Source of the DNA: Bifidobacterium merycicum DSM 6492
Lineage (GTDB): Bacteria > Actinomycetota > Actinomycetes > Actinomycetales > Bifidobacteriaceae
NCBI RefSeq assembly: GCF_900129045.1
Contig: NZ_FQTX01000002.1
Location: 1 to 64,000 of the forward strand
Reading direction: 5' to 3'
Length of the DNA stretch: 64,000 nt
The notes under the pieces were generated by a model. That model saw nothing but the letters and a program-made list of their open reading frames with translations, made no database searches and was not told the DNA's origin. Of the stretch, positions 44,872 through 54,318 are shown in pieces. Numbering within the stretch: position 1 is the first letter of the stretch; each line of letters opens with the position of its first letter. Position numbers and translations under genes: made by a program.

Positions 44872-46914
44872 ATGTCGCTCGCTAACGCAACAGAGCCTTA
44901 TCCGTTGTGTTTGGAGCGTCGATTGGGCGCCACCGTTTCCGACGATGGCGCCCAATTTGCGCTCTGGGCACCTACCGCAAGCCATGTGACGCTCAGACTG
45001 TTCGCGCACGGCACCGATACCGAGCATGGCAGCCGCGCACTGGGCGAATACCCCATGCACTTCGAGCAGGACGGTGCATGGACGGCGAACGTCCCGGGAA
45101 CTAAGCATGGCGTCTACTACGATTACCTCATCGAATTCGCCGACGGCAGCGTGACCCGCAGCGCCGATCCCTGGGCCCGTGCCGCGGGAGCCAACGGTCG
45201 GCGCAGCATGGTCGTCGACCTGCGGCGCACCGATCCGGAAGGATGGGAGCATGATGCCCGGCCCATGACCCCGATGAGCGGGGATGTGATCTGGGAGACG
45301 CATATCGGCGACTTCAGCAACGATCCGAACAGCGGCGTGCCGGCGGAGCACCGGGGCAAGTATCTTGCCTTCACCGATGGCGGCACCACGCTGGAGGGCG
45401 AAGGCGGGTTCCCCACTTGCGTCGCATACTTGAAGGCGCTCGGCATCACCGTCGTGCAGCTGCTGCCGTTCTACGACTACGGTTCCGTCGACGAGACTCG
45501 CGCGGGCGGCTACAACTGGGGCTATGATCCGGTCAACTACAACGTTCCCGAAGGATCGTATGCCACCGATCCGTATGACGGCGAGGTGCGCATCCGCGAA
45601 TGCAAGGCCATGATTCAGGCGCTGCACGCCGCGGGCATCAAGGTCGTGATGGACGTGGTGTACAACCACATGTACACGACGGACAACTGGTTCGAGCGCG
45701 TGGTGCCCGGCTACTATTGCCGTCGCACCGAGGATGGTGCGTTCGCGAACGGCTCCGGCTGCGGCTGCGACATGGCCAGCGAGCATGCGATGTTCCGCAG
45801 GTTCATGGTCGAATCGGTGACCTATTGGGCGAGCGAATACCATCTCGATGGTTTCCGCTTCGACCTCATGGGACTGATCGACGTGGAAACCATGCGGCAG
45901 ATCCGCGAATCGCTCGACGCACTGCCCGACGGGCAGTCGATCCTCATGTACGGCGAGCCTTGGGCGGCGGGGGAGAGCGCGCCTCTTGACGGCACGGTGC
46001 TCGCCGACAAGTCCGCGCTGGGTGCGCTCGACCATCGCATCGGCCATTTCTGCGACACCACGCGCGACGCGATCAAAGGCCACGTGTTCTACCGTGACCA
46101 GCCGGGCTACGTGAACGGCGCGGCACAGCAGAACAGGCAGGCCGTATTGGACGCTGTGAACGCCCATCGCACCGCGGCCGTGCGTGAGGGCGAGGCGGGG
46201 CAGATCATCCAGTACGTCTCCGCGCACGACGATCTGACCCTGTGGGACAAGCTCAGCATCAGCATGCGCGGCAACGGCGCGAACCATCTTGACAGCAACG
46301 CCATGTACGACGACATCCTCGACGGCGAACAGGTCGCGAAGGACGTGCTGAGCGCCAACATGCTGTCGGCCGGCCTCATCGCTACCGCCGCGGGCCTGCC
46401 GTTCATGCTGTCCGGTGAGGAGTTCGCGCGCACCAAGTACGGCAACGACAACTCCTTCGAATCCGGCAGCAGGATCAACCTACTCGATTGGACCCGTGCC
46501 TTGGCCATGCGGGGCTTGGTCCGCTACTATGCCGATCTCATCGCCCTGCGCGCCGCGTCACCCGCATGGTTCGACGCCGAACGCGCGATCGTGCCCACGG
46601 AAAGCTCCATGGTGGCCTTCCTTGTCGGCGATCATGCGGTGCTCGTCAACCCCGATGTGCGCGAGCACACGATGCCGTTGACCGTGATGAACCGGGCCGT
46701 GGCGGAACGTGATGGGAACGCGAATGGCTTGAGGCGTCCCGTGTGGCGTTGCGTGCTGGACTCCACCAGTGCTCGTTACGCCATCGGCGGACATGACGAC
46801 GGTGGTTCGGATGCCTTCGCCTCCCACGTGGATGCCGGTGACGGCGAGTGCGTGTTGGACGGCGCGGGATTCCACTTGGCGTCGCGTTCGTTGTCGATTT
46901 GGACGAAGGAGTGA
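44872..46914 (+). CDS. pulA: Type I pullulanase (debranching GH13), intracellular
   Basis: Cuts alpha-1,6 branches in imported maltodextrins. The 680-residue protein has an N-terminal CBM48-like domain (FALWAPTASHVTLRLF) and the type I pullulanase signature YNWGYDP (214-220). The GH13 regions are DVVYNHMY, GFRFDLMGL (nucleophile Asp), LMYGEPW (acid/base Glu) and SAHDDLTLWDK, where HDN is more usual than the HDD seen here. There is no signal peptide, consistent with action after uptake. It lies six bases after malG and two bases before the HAD gene. Confidence 0.92.
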   Translation: MSLANATEPYPLCLERRLGATVSDDGAQFALWAPTASHVTLRLFAHGTDTEHGSRALGEYPMHFEQDGAWTANVPGTKHGVYYDYLIEFADGSVTRSADPWARAAGANGRRSMVVDLRRTDPEGWEHDARPMTPMSGDVIWETHIGDFSNDPNSGVPAEHRGKYLAFTDGGTTLEGEGGFPTCVAYLKALGITVVQLLPFYDYGSVDETRAGGYNWGYDPVNYNVPEGSYATDPYDGEVRIRECKAMIQALHAAGIKVVMDVVYNHMYTTDNWFERVVPGYYCRRTEDGAFANGSGCGCDMASEHAMFRRFMVESVTYWASEYHLDGFRFDLMGLIDVETMRQIRESLDALPDGQSILMYGEPWAAGESAPLDGTVLADKSALGALDHRIGHFCDTTRDAIKGHVFYRDQPGYVNGAAQQNRQAVLDAVNAHRTAAVREGEAGQIIQYVSAHDDLTLWDKLSISMRGNGANHLDSNAMYDDILDGEQVAKDVLSANMLSAGLIATAAGLPFMLSGEEFARTKYGNDNSFESGSRINLLDWTRALAMRGLVRYYADLIALRAASPAWFDAERAIVPTESSMVAFLVGDHAVLVNPDVREHTMPLTVMNRAVAERDGNANGLRRPVWRCVLDSTSARYAIGGHDDGGSDAFASHVDAGDGECVLDGAGFHLASRSLSIWTKE

Positions 46915-46916
46915 AC

Positions 46917-47654
46917 ATGGCACGGTATGATGCGGTGTTCTTCGACCTGTATGGCACGCTCATCGATATCCGGACCGACGAATGGTCACAAGCGGCATGG
47001 GAGGCGTTGCGTGTCGCACTGAACGACGCTGGTGCCGGCTATGCGGACGGGGACGAGGCCAAGCGTCGCTTCGACGAGGAACTGGCCCGCGAGATGTCCG
47101 GGCATGAGGATGATCGCTGGTATGAGCCGGAATACATTCCCGTGTACCAGCGTATGCTCGCCGCCCATGGCGTGGATGCCGACGAATCCACGGCCCGCGC
47201 GATCGGCTGGGTGTTCCGTCACTCCACGACGAGCCTGTTCCGCTTGTACCCTGGTGTGCTCGAACTGCTCGAGGCTCTTGGGAAAGCGGGCATCCGCACC
47301 GTGCTGGTCAGTAATGCGCAATCGTCCTTCACCCGCCCGGAACTGGCGTTGCTCGGCCTTGACAAGGCGCTCGACCGCATCCTCATCTCCAGTGAGGAGG
47401 GGACGCGCAAGCCGGGTCCCAAGCTGTTCGAGCTGGCGTTGCGCCGCGAAGGCATCGACGCGAAGCGGGCGGTGATGGTCGGCAACGACACCACCTGCGA
47501 TATCGCAGGTGCGGCCTCGGCGGGCATCGACGGCATCTACCTGCACACCGAGATCTCACCGGAGTCCGATCCGGATGAGTGCCCGCAGGCGCTGTTGTCC
47601 TGCAAGGGTGCCGATTACGGTGCGGTGCTGGATTTCGTCCTTGGACGCGACTAG
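46917..47654 (+). CDS. HAD-family hydrolase
   Basis: A 245-residue HAD phosphatase with motif I FFDLYGTLID (nucleophile Asp; the second Asp is replaced by Tyr, as in some IA members), motif II LVSNAQ, motif III Lys in TRKPGPKLFE and motif IV MVGNDTTCDIAGA. It follows the pullulanase by two bases, so it is probably the last gene of the maltodextrin operon and may act on a sugar phosphate. The substrate is unknown. Confidence 0.85.
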   Translation: MARYDAVFFDLYGTLIDIRTDEWSQAAWEALRVALNDAGAGYADGDEAKRRFDEELAREMSGHEDDRWYEPEYIPVYQRMLAAHGVDADESTARAIGWVFRHSTTSLFRLYPGVLELLEALGKAGIRTVLVSNAQSSFTRPELALLGLDKALDRILISSEEGTRKPGPKLFELALRREGIDAKRAVMVGNDTTCDIAGAASAGIDGIYLHTEISPESDPDECPQALLSCKGADYGAVLDFVLGRD

Positions 47655-47727
47655 CCAAGTTACCGTAGGCCAGTACAGTAAGCCATAGCCGAACCGGCCC
47701 GCATGGGGCCGCCAACGAGAGGAACAC

Positions 47728-48501
47728 ATGAAGCAGCAAGACACGAAAACCGACAGCACCGAGCTCATCGGCCGTCGCAAGCGCAGACGGCACGGCCTGA
47801 CGGTCTTCAACCTCAAAGTGATCGGCGCCGTTTTCATGTTCCTCTCCGTGGCGAGCGTCACGCTGGTTCCCGCGATGTTCGGAGGCAACATCACCAAGGA
47901 CATGACCGCGCTGAGCGTCGCCGTCCTGTGTGAGGTCGTCTCATGGTGCGCCATTCCGATTTACGCATGGCTGCTGTTCGACGGCTACCGTCATACGCAT
48001 AACCGTTGGATGTACCTGCTGCAACTGCTGGTGCTCGCCGTCGTCTGCGAGGTGCCATACGATTGCGTGACCACCGGCAAGACCTTCGATTTGAGCTCGC
48101 AGAACCCGGTGTTCGGCTTGCTCATCGCGCTGATCGTGATCGCCGCGCTCGACTGGATCTCGAAGCATTACGAGGGTGCCGTGCGCTACGTGTTCATGGT
48201 CGTTCTGGTGATTGTGGGCCTACTGTGGAACCTGATGCTGCGCGTGGGATTGAGGCAGGGCGTCATGAACGTCGGTGCGATCACCTTGGCGTTCGTGATG
48301 GTCTTCTACCTGTTGAACAAGCGTGAGAACACCATGATGATCACGGCCGGTCTGATGGGTGCGGTGTCGCTCATCGCCCCAGCGGTGGGTGTGGCGTTCC
48401 TGCATTACCGCCGCGACGAGCTTGGCTACAAGCATGCGTGGACCAAGTGGGTGTTCTATCTGCTGTACCCGGCGATGCTGCTGGTGGGCATGGCGGTGTG
48501 A
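47728..48501 (+). CDS. TraX-family membrane protein
   Basis: A 257-residue membrane protein with about seven to eight spans matching the TraX family. The family pattern is visible in FNLKVIGAVFMFLS, then PIYAWLLFDGYRHTHNRWMYLLQLLVLAVVCEVPYD. TraX was named for acetylation of F-pilin, but chromosomal members are of unknown function and may acylate envelope components. A basic N-terminus (RRKRRRHG) precedes the first span. It stands alone before a bidirectional terminator. Confidence 0.8.
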   Translation: MKQQDTKTDSTELIGRRKRRRHGLTVFNLKVIGAVFMFLSVASVTLVPAMFGGNITKDMTALSVAVLCEVVSWCAIPIYAWLLFDGYRHTHNRWMYLLQLLVLAVVCEVPYDCVTTGKTFDLSSQNPVFGLLIALIVIAALDWISKHYEGAVRYVFMVVLVIVGLLWNLMLRVGLRQGVMNVGAITLAFVMVFYLLNKRENTMMITAGLMGAVSLIAPAVGVAFLHYRRDELGYKHAWTKWVFYLLYPAMLLVGMAV

Positions 48502-48570
48502 CCGTGCGGCCGTATGGCCGGAACCATACGGAATCCGTGAAGGACCGGTGATTAGGGAATTACGGATATG

Positions 48571-48606
48571 CGAAAACGTGCGTCGGGAATCCGGCGCACG
48601 TTTTCG
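48571..48606. terminator. Convergent terminator between traX-like gene and gadC
   Basis: A 12-bp perfect stem CGAAAACGTGCG/CGCACGTTTTCG gives T-rich ends in both directions. Confidence 0.85.
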
Positions 48607-48670
48607 TGTAACAGGAGAAAGAAAGAAGAAGGTTGTCGCGTGTCAATGACGCGCGATGATGATCACAGGC

Positions 48671-50098
48671 TCACCTCGCTTCCTTGGCCTGACGGGGCGG
48701 GTTGACCAGAATGCCGGTGGCGTTGCGCTTCTCCTGATCGGAACGCATATCCCAATCGGGGCGGCGCAGCGCGTACATGATCAGCGGCGGCACGCCGAGC
48801 ACCACCACGACCACGGCGACCAGCAGCGCGTATCCCAGCGACGACATGCCGGTGAATCCGGCAGGGCGTACGAAGGTGAGCACGAAGGCCGCCGCCGCGG
48901 CCACGAAACCGACGCCCGCGATCCACTTCAGCGCGGGCACACGGTAGGTGCGTACCACTTCGGGGTGGGAGATGCGCAGACGGATCGCTGCGACGAACAT
49001 CATCATGTACATGATCAGGTACAGTGCGGTGGCCATATCCACCAGCGTGGCGAACGCGGTGTTGCCGTTCGGAATGAGCACGAACAGCAGTGCGAGCACG
49101 GTGACGATGGCTCCCTGCGCCAGCAGGATGCCCTCCTGGACGCCGGCGGCGTTGCGCTTCTGCAGCACGGGCGGCATAAGACCGGTCCTGGCCGCGGCGA
49201 GCAGACCGCGCGAGGGGCCTGCGATCCAGGTGATCACCGAGGAGAACGCGCCCAACGCGATGAGCAGGGAGATGACCGGTACGCCCCAGCTCATGCCGAA
49301 GTGGTCGAAGAACTCCTTGAAGGCCAGGTTGATGCCGTCGATCAGGCCAAGCTCCCTATGCGGCACGGCGAAGGCGATGGCGAGCGTCGGCAGTACGAGC
49401 ACGAGCAGGATGAGCACGGTGGACAGCGCGGTGGCGCGCGGGAATTCACGGCCCGAGTCCTTCATGTCGTTGGCGTGCACGGCGTTGACCTCCATGCCCG
49501 CGTAGGCGAGCACGTTCGAGACGATCAGCACGATGGACGCGATGCCGGTCCACGGGGGCAGCAGCGCGGAGGCTTGCAGGGAAGTATGCATCGGTTCGCC
49601 GGCGAACAACCAGATAGCGCCGAGGATGATGAGCAGTGCGGCCGGGAACAGCGTGCCGATCAGGCCGGAGATGGAACCGACCTTGGCGAACAGGTTGCCG
49701 CCGCGCAGGGCGACGAGCGTGGACACCCAATACAGCACGATGATCACGGTGGCGACGTATACGCCGTTGTTGCCCAAACGGCCGGAACCGAACACGTAGG
49801 AGAGGCTCACCGCGATGAACGAGATCTGGATTGGGTACCACACCACGTTCTGGATCCACTGCAGCCAGATGGCCACGAATCCGGCGCGGTTGCCGAAGGC
49901 CTCGCGTACCCACACGTACACGCCGCCCTTCCAGCCGGTCGCCAGTTCGGCGGCGACAAGCGCGGTGGGCACGAGGAAGAGCACCGCCGGAATCAGGTAC
50001 AGCAGCACCGAGGCCAAGCCGTAATCGGCCATGGCCGGCAGGGATCGCAGCGAGGCGACCGCCACCACGGTGAGGATGGCGAGCTGGCCGACCGACAT
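48671..50098 (-). CDS. gadC: Glutamate:GABA antiporter GadC-like (APC family)
   Basis: A 475-residue amino-acid/polyamine permease with about 12 spans, best read as the glutamate/GABA exchanger because the adjacent gene is glutamate decarboxylase. It starts at Met 50098 (AAGGGAA upstream), directly before span 1 (QLAILTVVAVASLRSLP); the frame runs 50 codons further, but that part is not membrane-like. The C-terminus (RRPDWDMRSDQEKRNATG) is short compared with the 35-residue pH plug of E. coli GadC. It has its own promoter because a terminator separates it from gadB. Confidence 0.88.
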   Translation of the reverse strand: MSVGQLAILTVVAVASLRSLPAMADYGLASVLLYLIPAVLFLVPTALVAAELATGWKGGVYVWVREAFGNRAGFVAIWLQWIQNVVWYPIQISFIAVSLSYVFGSGRLGNNGVYVATVIIVLYWVSTLVALRGGNLFAKVGSISGLIGTLFPAALLIILGAIWLFAGEPMHTSLQASALLPPWTGIASIVLIVSNVLAYAGMEVNAVHANDMKDSGREFPRATALSTVLILLVLVLPTLAIAFAVPHRELGLIDGINLAFKEFFDHFGMSWGVPVISLLIALGAFSSVITWIAGPSRGLLAAARTGLMPPVLQKRNAAGVQEGILLAQGAIVTVLALLFVLIPNGNTAFATLVDMATALYLIMYMMMFVAAIRLRISHPEVVRTYRVPALKWIAGVGFVAAAAAFVLTFVRPAGFTGMSSLGYALLVAVVVVVLGVPPLIMYALRRPDWDMRSDQEKRNATGILVNPPRQAKEAR

Positions 50099-50109
50099 CA
50101 GCGGTTCCC

Positions 50110-50328
50110 TTAGCCTTCGATCCGGTCTGTGTCGAAGCGTCGGGGTGTGCCGCAGCGGTTCCGGAAGGCGAGCGTGGAATCGTCGTGGTCCGATTTGCCC
50201 CAGACCCCGGGTGCCCCGCCGCGCTTGTATTGTGCGCAACGATGGCAAGTGGCTTCCTTGTATGTATGCTCATTGCAGCCAGCTTTCATGAACTGTGTTG
50301 TTTTCGAAAAAAATGATTGGTTAAACAT
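50110..50328 (-). CDS. Possible small Cys-rich ORF between gadB and gadC
   Basis: A 72-codon frame with four Cys and two His in MKAGCNEHTYKEATCHRCAQ and later RNRCGTP ends 11 bases before gadC, in a different frame. The ribosome binding site is weak. It could be a leader peptide of gadC, a tiny regulator, or chance. I do not recognise it. Confidence 0.25.
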   Translation of the reverse strand: MFNQSFFSKTTQFMKAGCNEHTYKEATCHRCAQYKRGGAPGVWGKSDHDDSTLAFRNRCGTPRRFDTDRIEG

Positions 50329-50355
50329 GTGGAAAACGTCTAATTAATGAAACGA

Positions 50356-50419
50356 AAAAGGCGCCCCGGACGGGTTCCCGCACGAAGAGAGAAAGAGACG
50401 TGGCAACCCGCCCGGGGCG
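50356..50419 (-). terminator. Terminator of gadB
   Basis: CGCCCCGGGCGGGTT pairs with AACCCGTCCGGGGCG on the minus strand and runs into CCTTTTTC. This means gadB and gadC are probably separate transcripts. Confidence 0.8.
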
Positions 50420-50429
50420 TGGGCCCGGG

Positions 50430-51881
50430 TCAGTGATGGAACCCGGAGACGTGCGCCTCGGAAGGCATCGGAGCCTCAAGCGAATCGAGGTACTTTACGC
50501 AGGCCCTGAGATCCCTCAGGAACGACTCGGCCAGATCATGGCTGAACCCATTGCGCACCACGATGCGCTGCACGGTCACGTCGGTCAGATCGACGGGCAT
50601 CGGATAGGCCGGAACCAGCCAGCCCTTCATACGCAGACGATCCTGCAGATCGTACAGGTTCCATTTGCGGTTCGGCTTGTCCTTGAGCATCCATGCGAAC
50701 ACCGGGATGTCGGAACCGTCGTTCCACAGGGTGAAGTCGTCCATCTTGGCGATCTCGCCGGACAGGTACTTCGCCACGTCATGCGAAGCCTGCTGCACGC
50801 GGCAGTAGCCCTCGAAACCGAGACGCAGGAACATGTAGTACTGCAGCAGCACCTGGGCGCCGGGGCGGGAGAAGTTCAGCGCGAAGGTCGGCATCTCGCC
50901 GCCGAGGTAGCTGACCTTGAACACCAGACTCTCCGGCAGATCCGCGGTGGAACGCCACACAACCCAGCCGAGTCCGGGGTAGACCAGGCCGTACTTGTGG
51001 CCGGACGTGCTGATGGACACCACGCGCTTGACGCGGAAGTCCCAGGCGAGGTCGGGCTGGATGAACGGCGCGACCATGCCGCCGGACGCCGCATCCACAT
51101 GGATGTGGACGTCGAGCCCGGTCTTCTCCTGGATGCGGTCGAGCGCATTGGAGATCTGCTGCACCGGCTCGTACATGCCCGTGTAGGTCACGCCCATGAT
51201 GGCGACCACGCCGATGGTGTTCTCGTCGACGTAACGCTCCAGATCATGGCCGTCCAGCACCTTGTGGTCCTCACAGATCGGCACGAACCGCGGCTCGACG
51301 TCGAAGTAGTTGCAGAACTTCTCCCAGCAGACCTGCACGGCGCTGCTCATGACCAGATCCGGCTTGTCGGTGGGCAGACCGGCGGCCTTACGCGCATTGA
51401 CCCAGCGGCGCTTGAGCGCGAGGCCACCCAGCATGCACGCCTCGGAGGAGCCGATGGTGGACGTGCCGATCGCATGGTCGGGATCGGGATTGTTCCACAG
51501 GTCGGCCAGCATGCGCCAGCAGCGGTTCTCGATCTCCGCGGTCTTCGGATACTCGTCCTTGTCGATCATGTTCTTGTCGGCCGCCTCCATGTAGATGCGG
51601 TTGGCGTAGTCGTCCATCCAGGTGCTGACGAAGGTGGCCAGGTTCAGGCGGGCGTTGCCGTCGAGCATGGCATCGTCGTGGACCACCTGGTAGGCGGTCT
51701 CAGGCAGGCTGCCCTCATGGGGGATGCGGTTCTTCGGGAACGCCTTGACTTCCTTCGGGCGCGAGAAGATCGGATTGATCTCGATGCCATCGAAGGGAGC
51801 TACGCCGTCGATGCTGTTGTCTTCGCCACCGCAGCAGCCGCAAGTCGAATCGTTCATGGTGGTGGAATGCATATCTGACAT
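50430..51881 (-). CDS. gadB: Glutamate decarboxylase
   Basis: A PLP enzyme that converts glutamate to GABA and consumes a proton; with GadC it forms an acid-resistance system. The 483-residue protein has HVDAASGGMVAPF and the PLP lysine in STSGHKYG (Lys about 296), and it ends SGFHH like family members with a C-terminal His. ATG 51881 follows AAGGAAG; the frame extends 20 codons upstream. The N-terminus carries a Cys-rich cluster (STCGCCGGEDN; Cys14, 16, 17), which I do not expect in the enzyme from E. coli. Confidence 0.96.
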   Translation of the reverse strand: MSDMHSTTMNDSTCGCCGGEDNSIDGVAPFDGIEINPIFSRPKEVKAFPKNRIPHEGSLPETAYQVVHDDAMLDGNARLNLATFVSTWMDDYANRIYMEAADKNMIDKDEYPKTAEIENRCWRMLADLWNNPDPDHAIGTSTIGSSEACMLGGLALKRRWVNARKAAGLPTDKPDLVMSSAVQVCWEKFCNYFDVEPRFVPICEDHKVLDGHDLERYVDENTIGVVAIMGVTYTGMYEPVQQISNALDRIQEKTGLDVHIHVDAASGGMVAPFIQPDLAWDFRVKRVVSISTSGHKYGLVYPGLGWVVWRSTADLPESLVFKVSYLGGEMPTFALNFSRPGAQVLLQYYMFLRLGFEGYCRVQQASHDVAKYLSGEIAKMDDFTLWNDGSDIPVFAWMLKDKPNRKWNLYDLQDRLRMKGWLVPAYPMPVDLTDVTVQRIVVRNGFSHDLAESFLRDLRACVKYLDSLEAPMPSEAHVSGFHH

Positions 51882-52202
51882 CGCAACTTCCTTTTCATTG
51901 GGCCGAACGTAATCTGCGTTCGCGCCTAACAAGATAGACACGGGCGGCTTCGGGCCGCACGCGCAAAGCCGCCGAGTTCGCTACGTGGGGACGGGTTTTG
52001 CGCTTCGCGCCGTCCGTGCTATTCGCGCGCGTATACAGCTAAGGAGTCGTCGGTGCGGATGACCGGCGCGGCGACCCGATGCGCGTCCATAATGTGATTG
52101 TGAAAATGAACCTGAAATGCGCCGGGCATGGCAAGGCGGTGAACACCGTTGAGTACGATAGAGCGCGGAAAGAAAATTTCAGATAGCAAGGACTGAATAC
52201 TC
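51882..52202. other. Divergent gadB/glmM intergenic region
   Basis: A 320-base gap with no gene. A GAACG/CGTTC hairpin lies in the gadB leader on the minus strand. No clear promoter boxes could be assigned. Confidence 0.4.
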
Positions 52203-53585
52203 ATGCCGAACATGTTTGGAACCGATGGCGTTCGAGGATTGGCGAATAGGGACTTGACCGCGCAGCTGGCGTTGGATCTGGGCGATGCCGCCGTGCGTGT
52301 GCTGGGGGATAGCGACAGAGGGGATCAGCCGGAAGGCCGTCGCCGTGCGTTGGTCGGCAGGGATACCCGTGTTTCCGGTGATTTCCTCGCATCCGCACTG
52401 TCCGCGGGCATGAGCGCCGGCGGCTTTGACGTGATCGACGCGGGCATCATCCCGACCCCAGGGGTCGCGTTCCTGACCTCCGTGCTCAACGTCGAGATGG
52501 GTGCGGTGATCTCCGCCTCCCATAATCCCATGCCCGACAACGGCATCAAGTTCTTCGCCCGCGGCGGCTTCAAGCTGCCCGACAGCAAGGAGGATGAGAT
52601 CGAAGCCGTGCTCGGCAAGGACTGGGAGCGCCCGACCGGTGCCGGCGTGGGCCGTGTCAGCCACGACACCGTGACCGCCACCAACCTGTACATCGACCAT
52701 CTCGTCTCGTCGATCGCCCCGGTCCAGCCCGACAAGTCGCAGCCCACCCCGCTGAAGGGGCTCAAGGTCGTGGCGGACTGCGCCAACGGCGCCACTTCCG
52801 TCGTCGCCCCCGAAGCCCTGCGCCGCGCCGGTGCCGACGTCATCGTGATCAACGCGTCCCCGGACGGCTACAACATCAACAAGAACGCCGGTTCCACGCA
52901 CCCCGAACAGCTGCAGGCCATCGTCAAGGCATCCGACGCCAACCTGGGCGTGGCGTTCGATGGCGACGCCGACCGCTGCCTGGCCGTGGACGAGGACGGC
53001 AATATGGTCAACGGCGACCAGATCATGGGCATTCTGGCCCGCGCCAAGAAGCGCGAAGGCAAGCTCGCCCACGATACGCTGGTCGTCACCGTGATGAGCA
53101 ACCTCGGCCTGAAGCTCGCGCTGAAGGACATGGGCATCGCCACCGTGCAGACCAATGTGGGCGACCGCTACGTGCTCGAGGAGATGCTCAAGGGCGGTTA
53201 CACGCTGGGCGGCGAACAGTCCGGCCATGTCATCAACCGTGAATTCGCCACCACCGGCGACGGCACGCTCACCGCGCTCACGCTGTGCAACGAGGTGGTG
53301 AAGTCCGGCAAGAGCCTCAAGGAACTCGCCGCCGACTTCCCGCAACTGCCCCAGACCCTCGTCAACGTGCCCAACGTCGACAAGCTCGCGTCGAAGACCA
53401 ACCCCGTGGTGCTGGAAGCCGTGCGCAAGGAGGAGGCCATGCTCGGCGAAACCGGCCGCGTGCTGCTGCGTCCCTCCGGCACCGAACCGCTGGTGCGCGT
53501 GATGGCCGAGGCCGCCACCCAGCAGCAGGCCGACGAGGTGTGCGCGCGCCTCGCGAAGGTCGTCGCCGACGAGCTCGCCCTGTAG
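52203..53585 (+). CDS. glmM: Phosphoglucosamine mutase
   Basis: GlmM interconverts glucosamine-6- and -1-phosphate for UDP-GlcNAc and peptidoglycan. The 460-residue protein starts MFGTDGVRG. It has the phosphoserine loop VISASHNPMPDNGIKFF, the metal loop DGDADRCLAVDEDG, GGEQSGHV and the C-terminal phosphate loop RPSGTEPLVRVM. All are intact. Def follows after 63 bases on the same strand. Confidence 0.97.
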   Translation: MPNMFGTDGVRGLANRDLTAQLALDLGDAAVRVLGDSDRGDQPEGRRRALVGRDTRVSGDFLASALSAGMSAGGFDVIDAGIIPTPGVAFLTSVLNVEMGAVISASHNPMPDNGIKFFARGGFKLPDSKEDEIEAVLGKDWERPTGAGVGRVSHDTVTATNLYIDHLVSSIAPVQPDKSQPTPLKGLKVVADCANGATSVVAPEALRRAGADVIVINASPDGYNINKNAGSTHPEQLQAIVKASDANLGVAFDGDADRCLAVDEDGNMVNGDQIMGILARAKKREGKLAHDTLVVTVMSNLGLKLALKDMGIATVQTNVGDRYVLEEMLKGGYTLGGEQSGHVINREFATTGDGTLTALTLCNEVVKSGKSLKELAADFPQLPQTLVNVPNVDKLASKTNPVVLEAVRKEEAMLGETGRVLLRPSGTEPLVRVMAEAATQQQADEVCARLAKVVADELAL

Positions 53586-53648
53586 CAAAACCGGTCGAAC
53601 CGGCAGAACAGTCTGAACGTCTGAACGTCAAACGCCCAAAGGAGATCC

Positions 53649-54302
53649 ATGTTCGGTAAGAACAGCAAAGTCGACCTCGAACTCAACCGCGACGTCGAAC
53701 AGCTCATCAAAACCGGAGGCAAGGAGCATATCCTGCCCATCGTCCAGGCCGGCGAGCCGGTGCTGAGACAACAGACCGCCGCCTACACCGGGCAGTTGTC
53801 CAAGCACACGCTGGCCAAGCTCATCGAGGCGATGCGTATCACCATGCTCGAAGCGCCCGGCGTGGGACTGGCCGCCACGCAGATCGGCCTCGGCCTCGCC
53901 CTGGCCGTGCTCGAGGACCATGTGCGCGACGATGAGGACGATCCGCGTGAGATCGGCGAACTGCCGTTCCATGTGATCATCAACCCCTCCTACACGCCGG
54001 TCGGCACCGAAACGCGCAGCTTCTACGAAGGCTGCCTGAGCTTCGACGGCTATCAGGCGGTGCGTAAGCGCTGGCTCGACATCGACGCCGAATGGGACGA
54101 CGAGAACGGCGAACATCATAAGGCGCGTATGCACGGCTGGCCGGCACGCATCTTCCAGCATGAGACCGACCATCTCAGCGGCGAACTGTACATCGACAAG
54201 GCCGAGATCCGTTCGCTGACCACCTACGAGAACCTGGAGGATTTCTGGTGTGAGGATCCCGTCCCCACCGAAGCCGCCAAGGAACTCGGTTTCGACCTGT
54301 GA
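53649..54302 (+). CDS. def: Peptide deformylase
   Basis: Removes the N-formyl group from nascent proteins. The 217-residue enzyme has the three metal-site motifs GVGLAATQIG, EGCLSFDGYQ and QHETDHLSG, with Cys and two His as ligands. ETDHL replaces the common EIDHL; the catalytic Glu is kept. AAAGGAG lies upstream of the ATG. It belongs to the longer actinobacterial type with an N-terminal extension. The exonuclease gene follows after 16 bases. Confidence 0.96.
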   Translation: MFGKNSKVDLELNRDVEQLIKTGGKEHILPIVQAGEPVLRQQTAAYTGQLSKHTLAKLIEAMRITMLEAPGVGLAATQIGLGLALAVLEDHVRDDEDDPREIGELPFHVIINPSYTPVGTETRSFYEGCLSFDGYQAVRKRWLDIDAEWDDENGEHHKARMHGWPARIFQHETDHLSGELYIDKAEIRSLTTYENLEDFWCEDPVPTEAAKELGFDL

Positions 54303-54318
54303 GACGGCGGAGCGCGGT

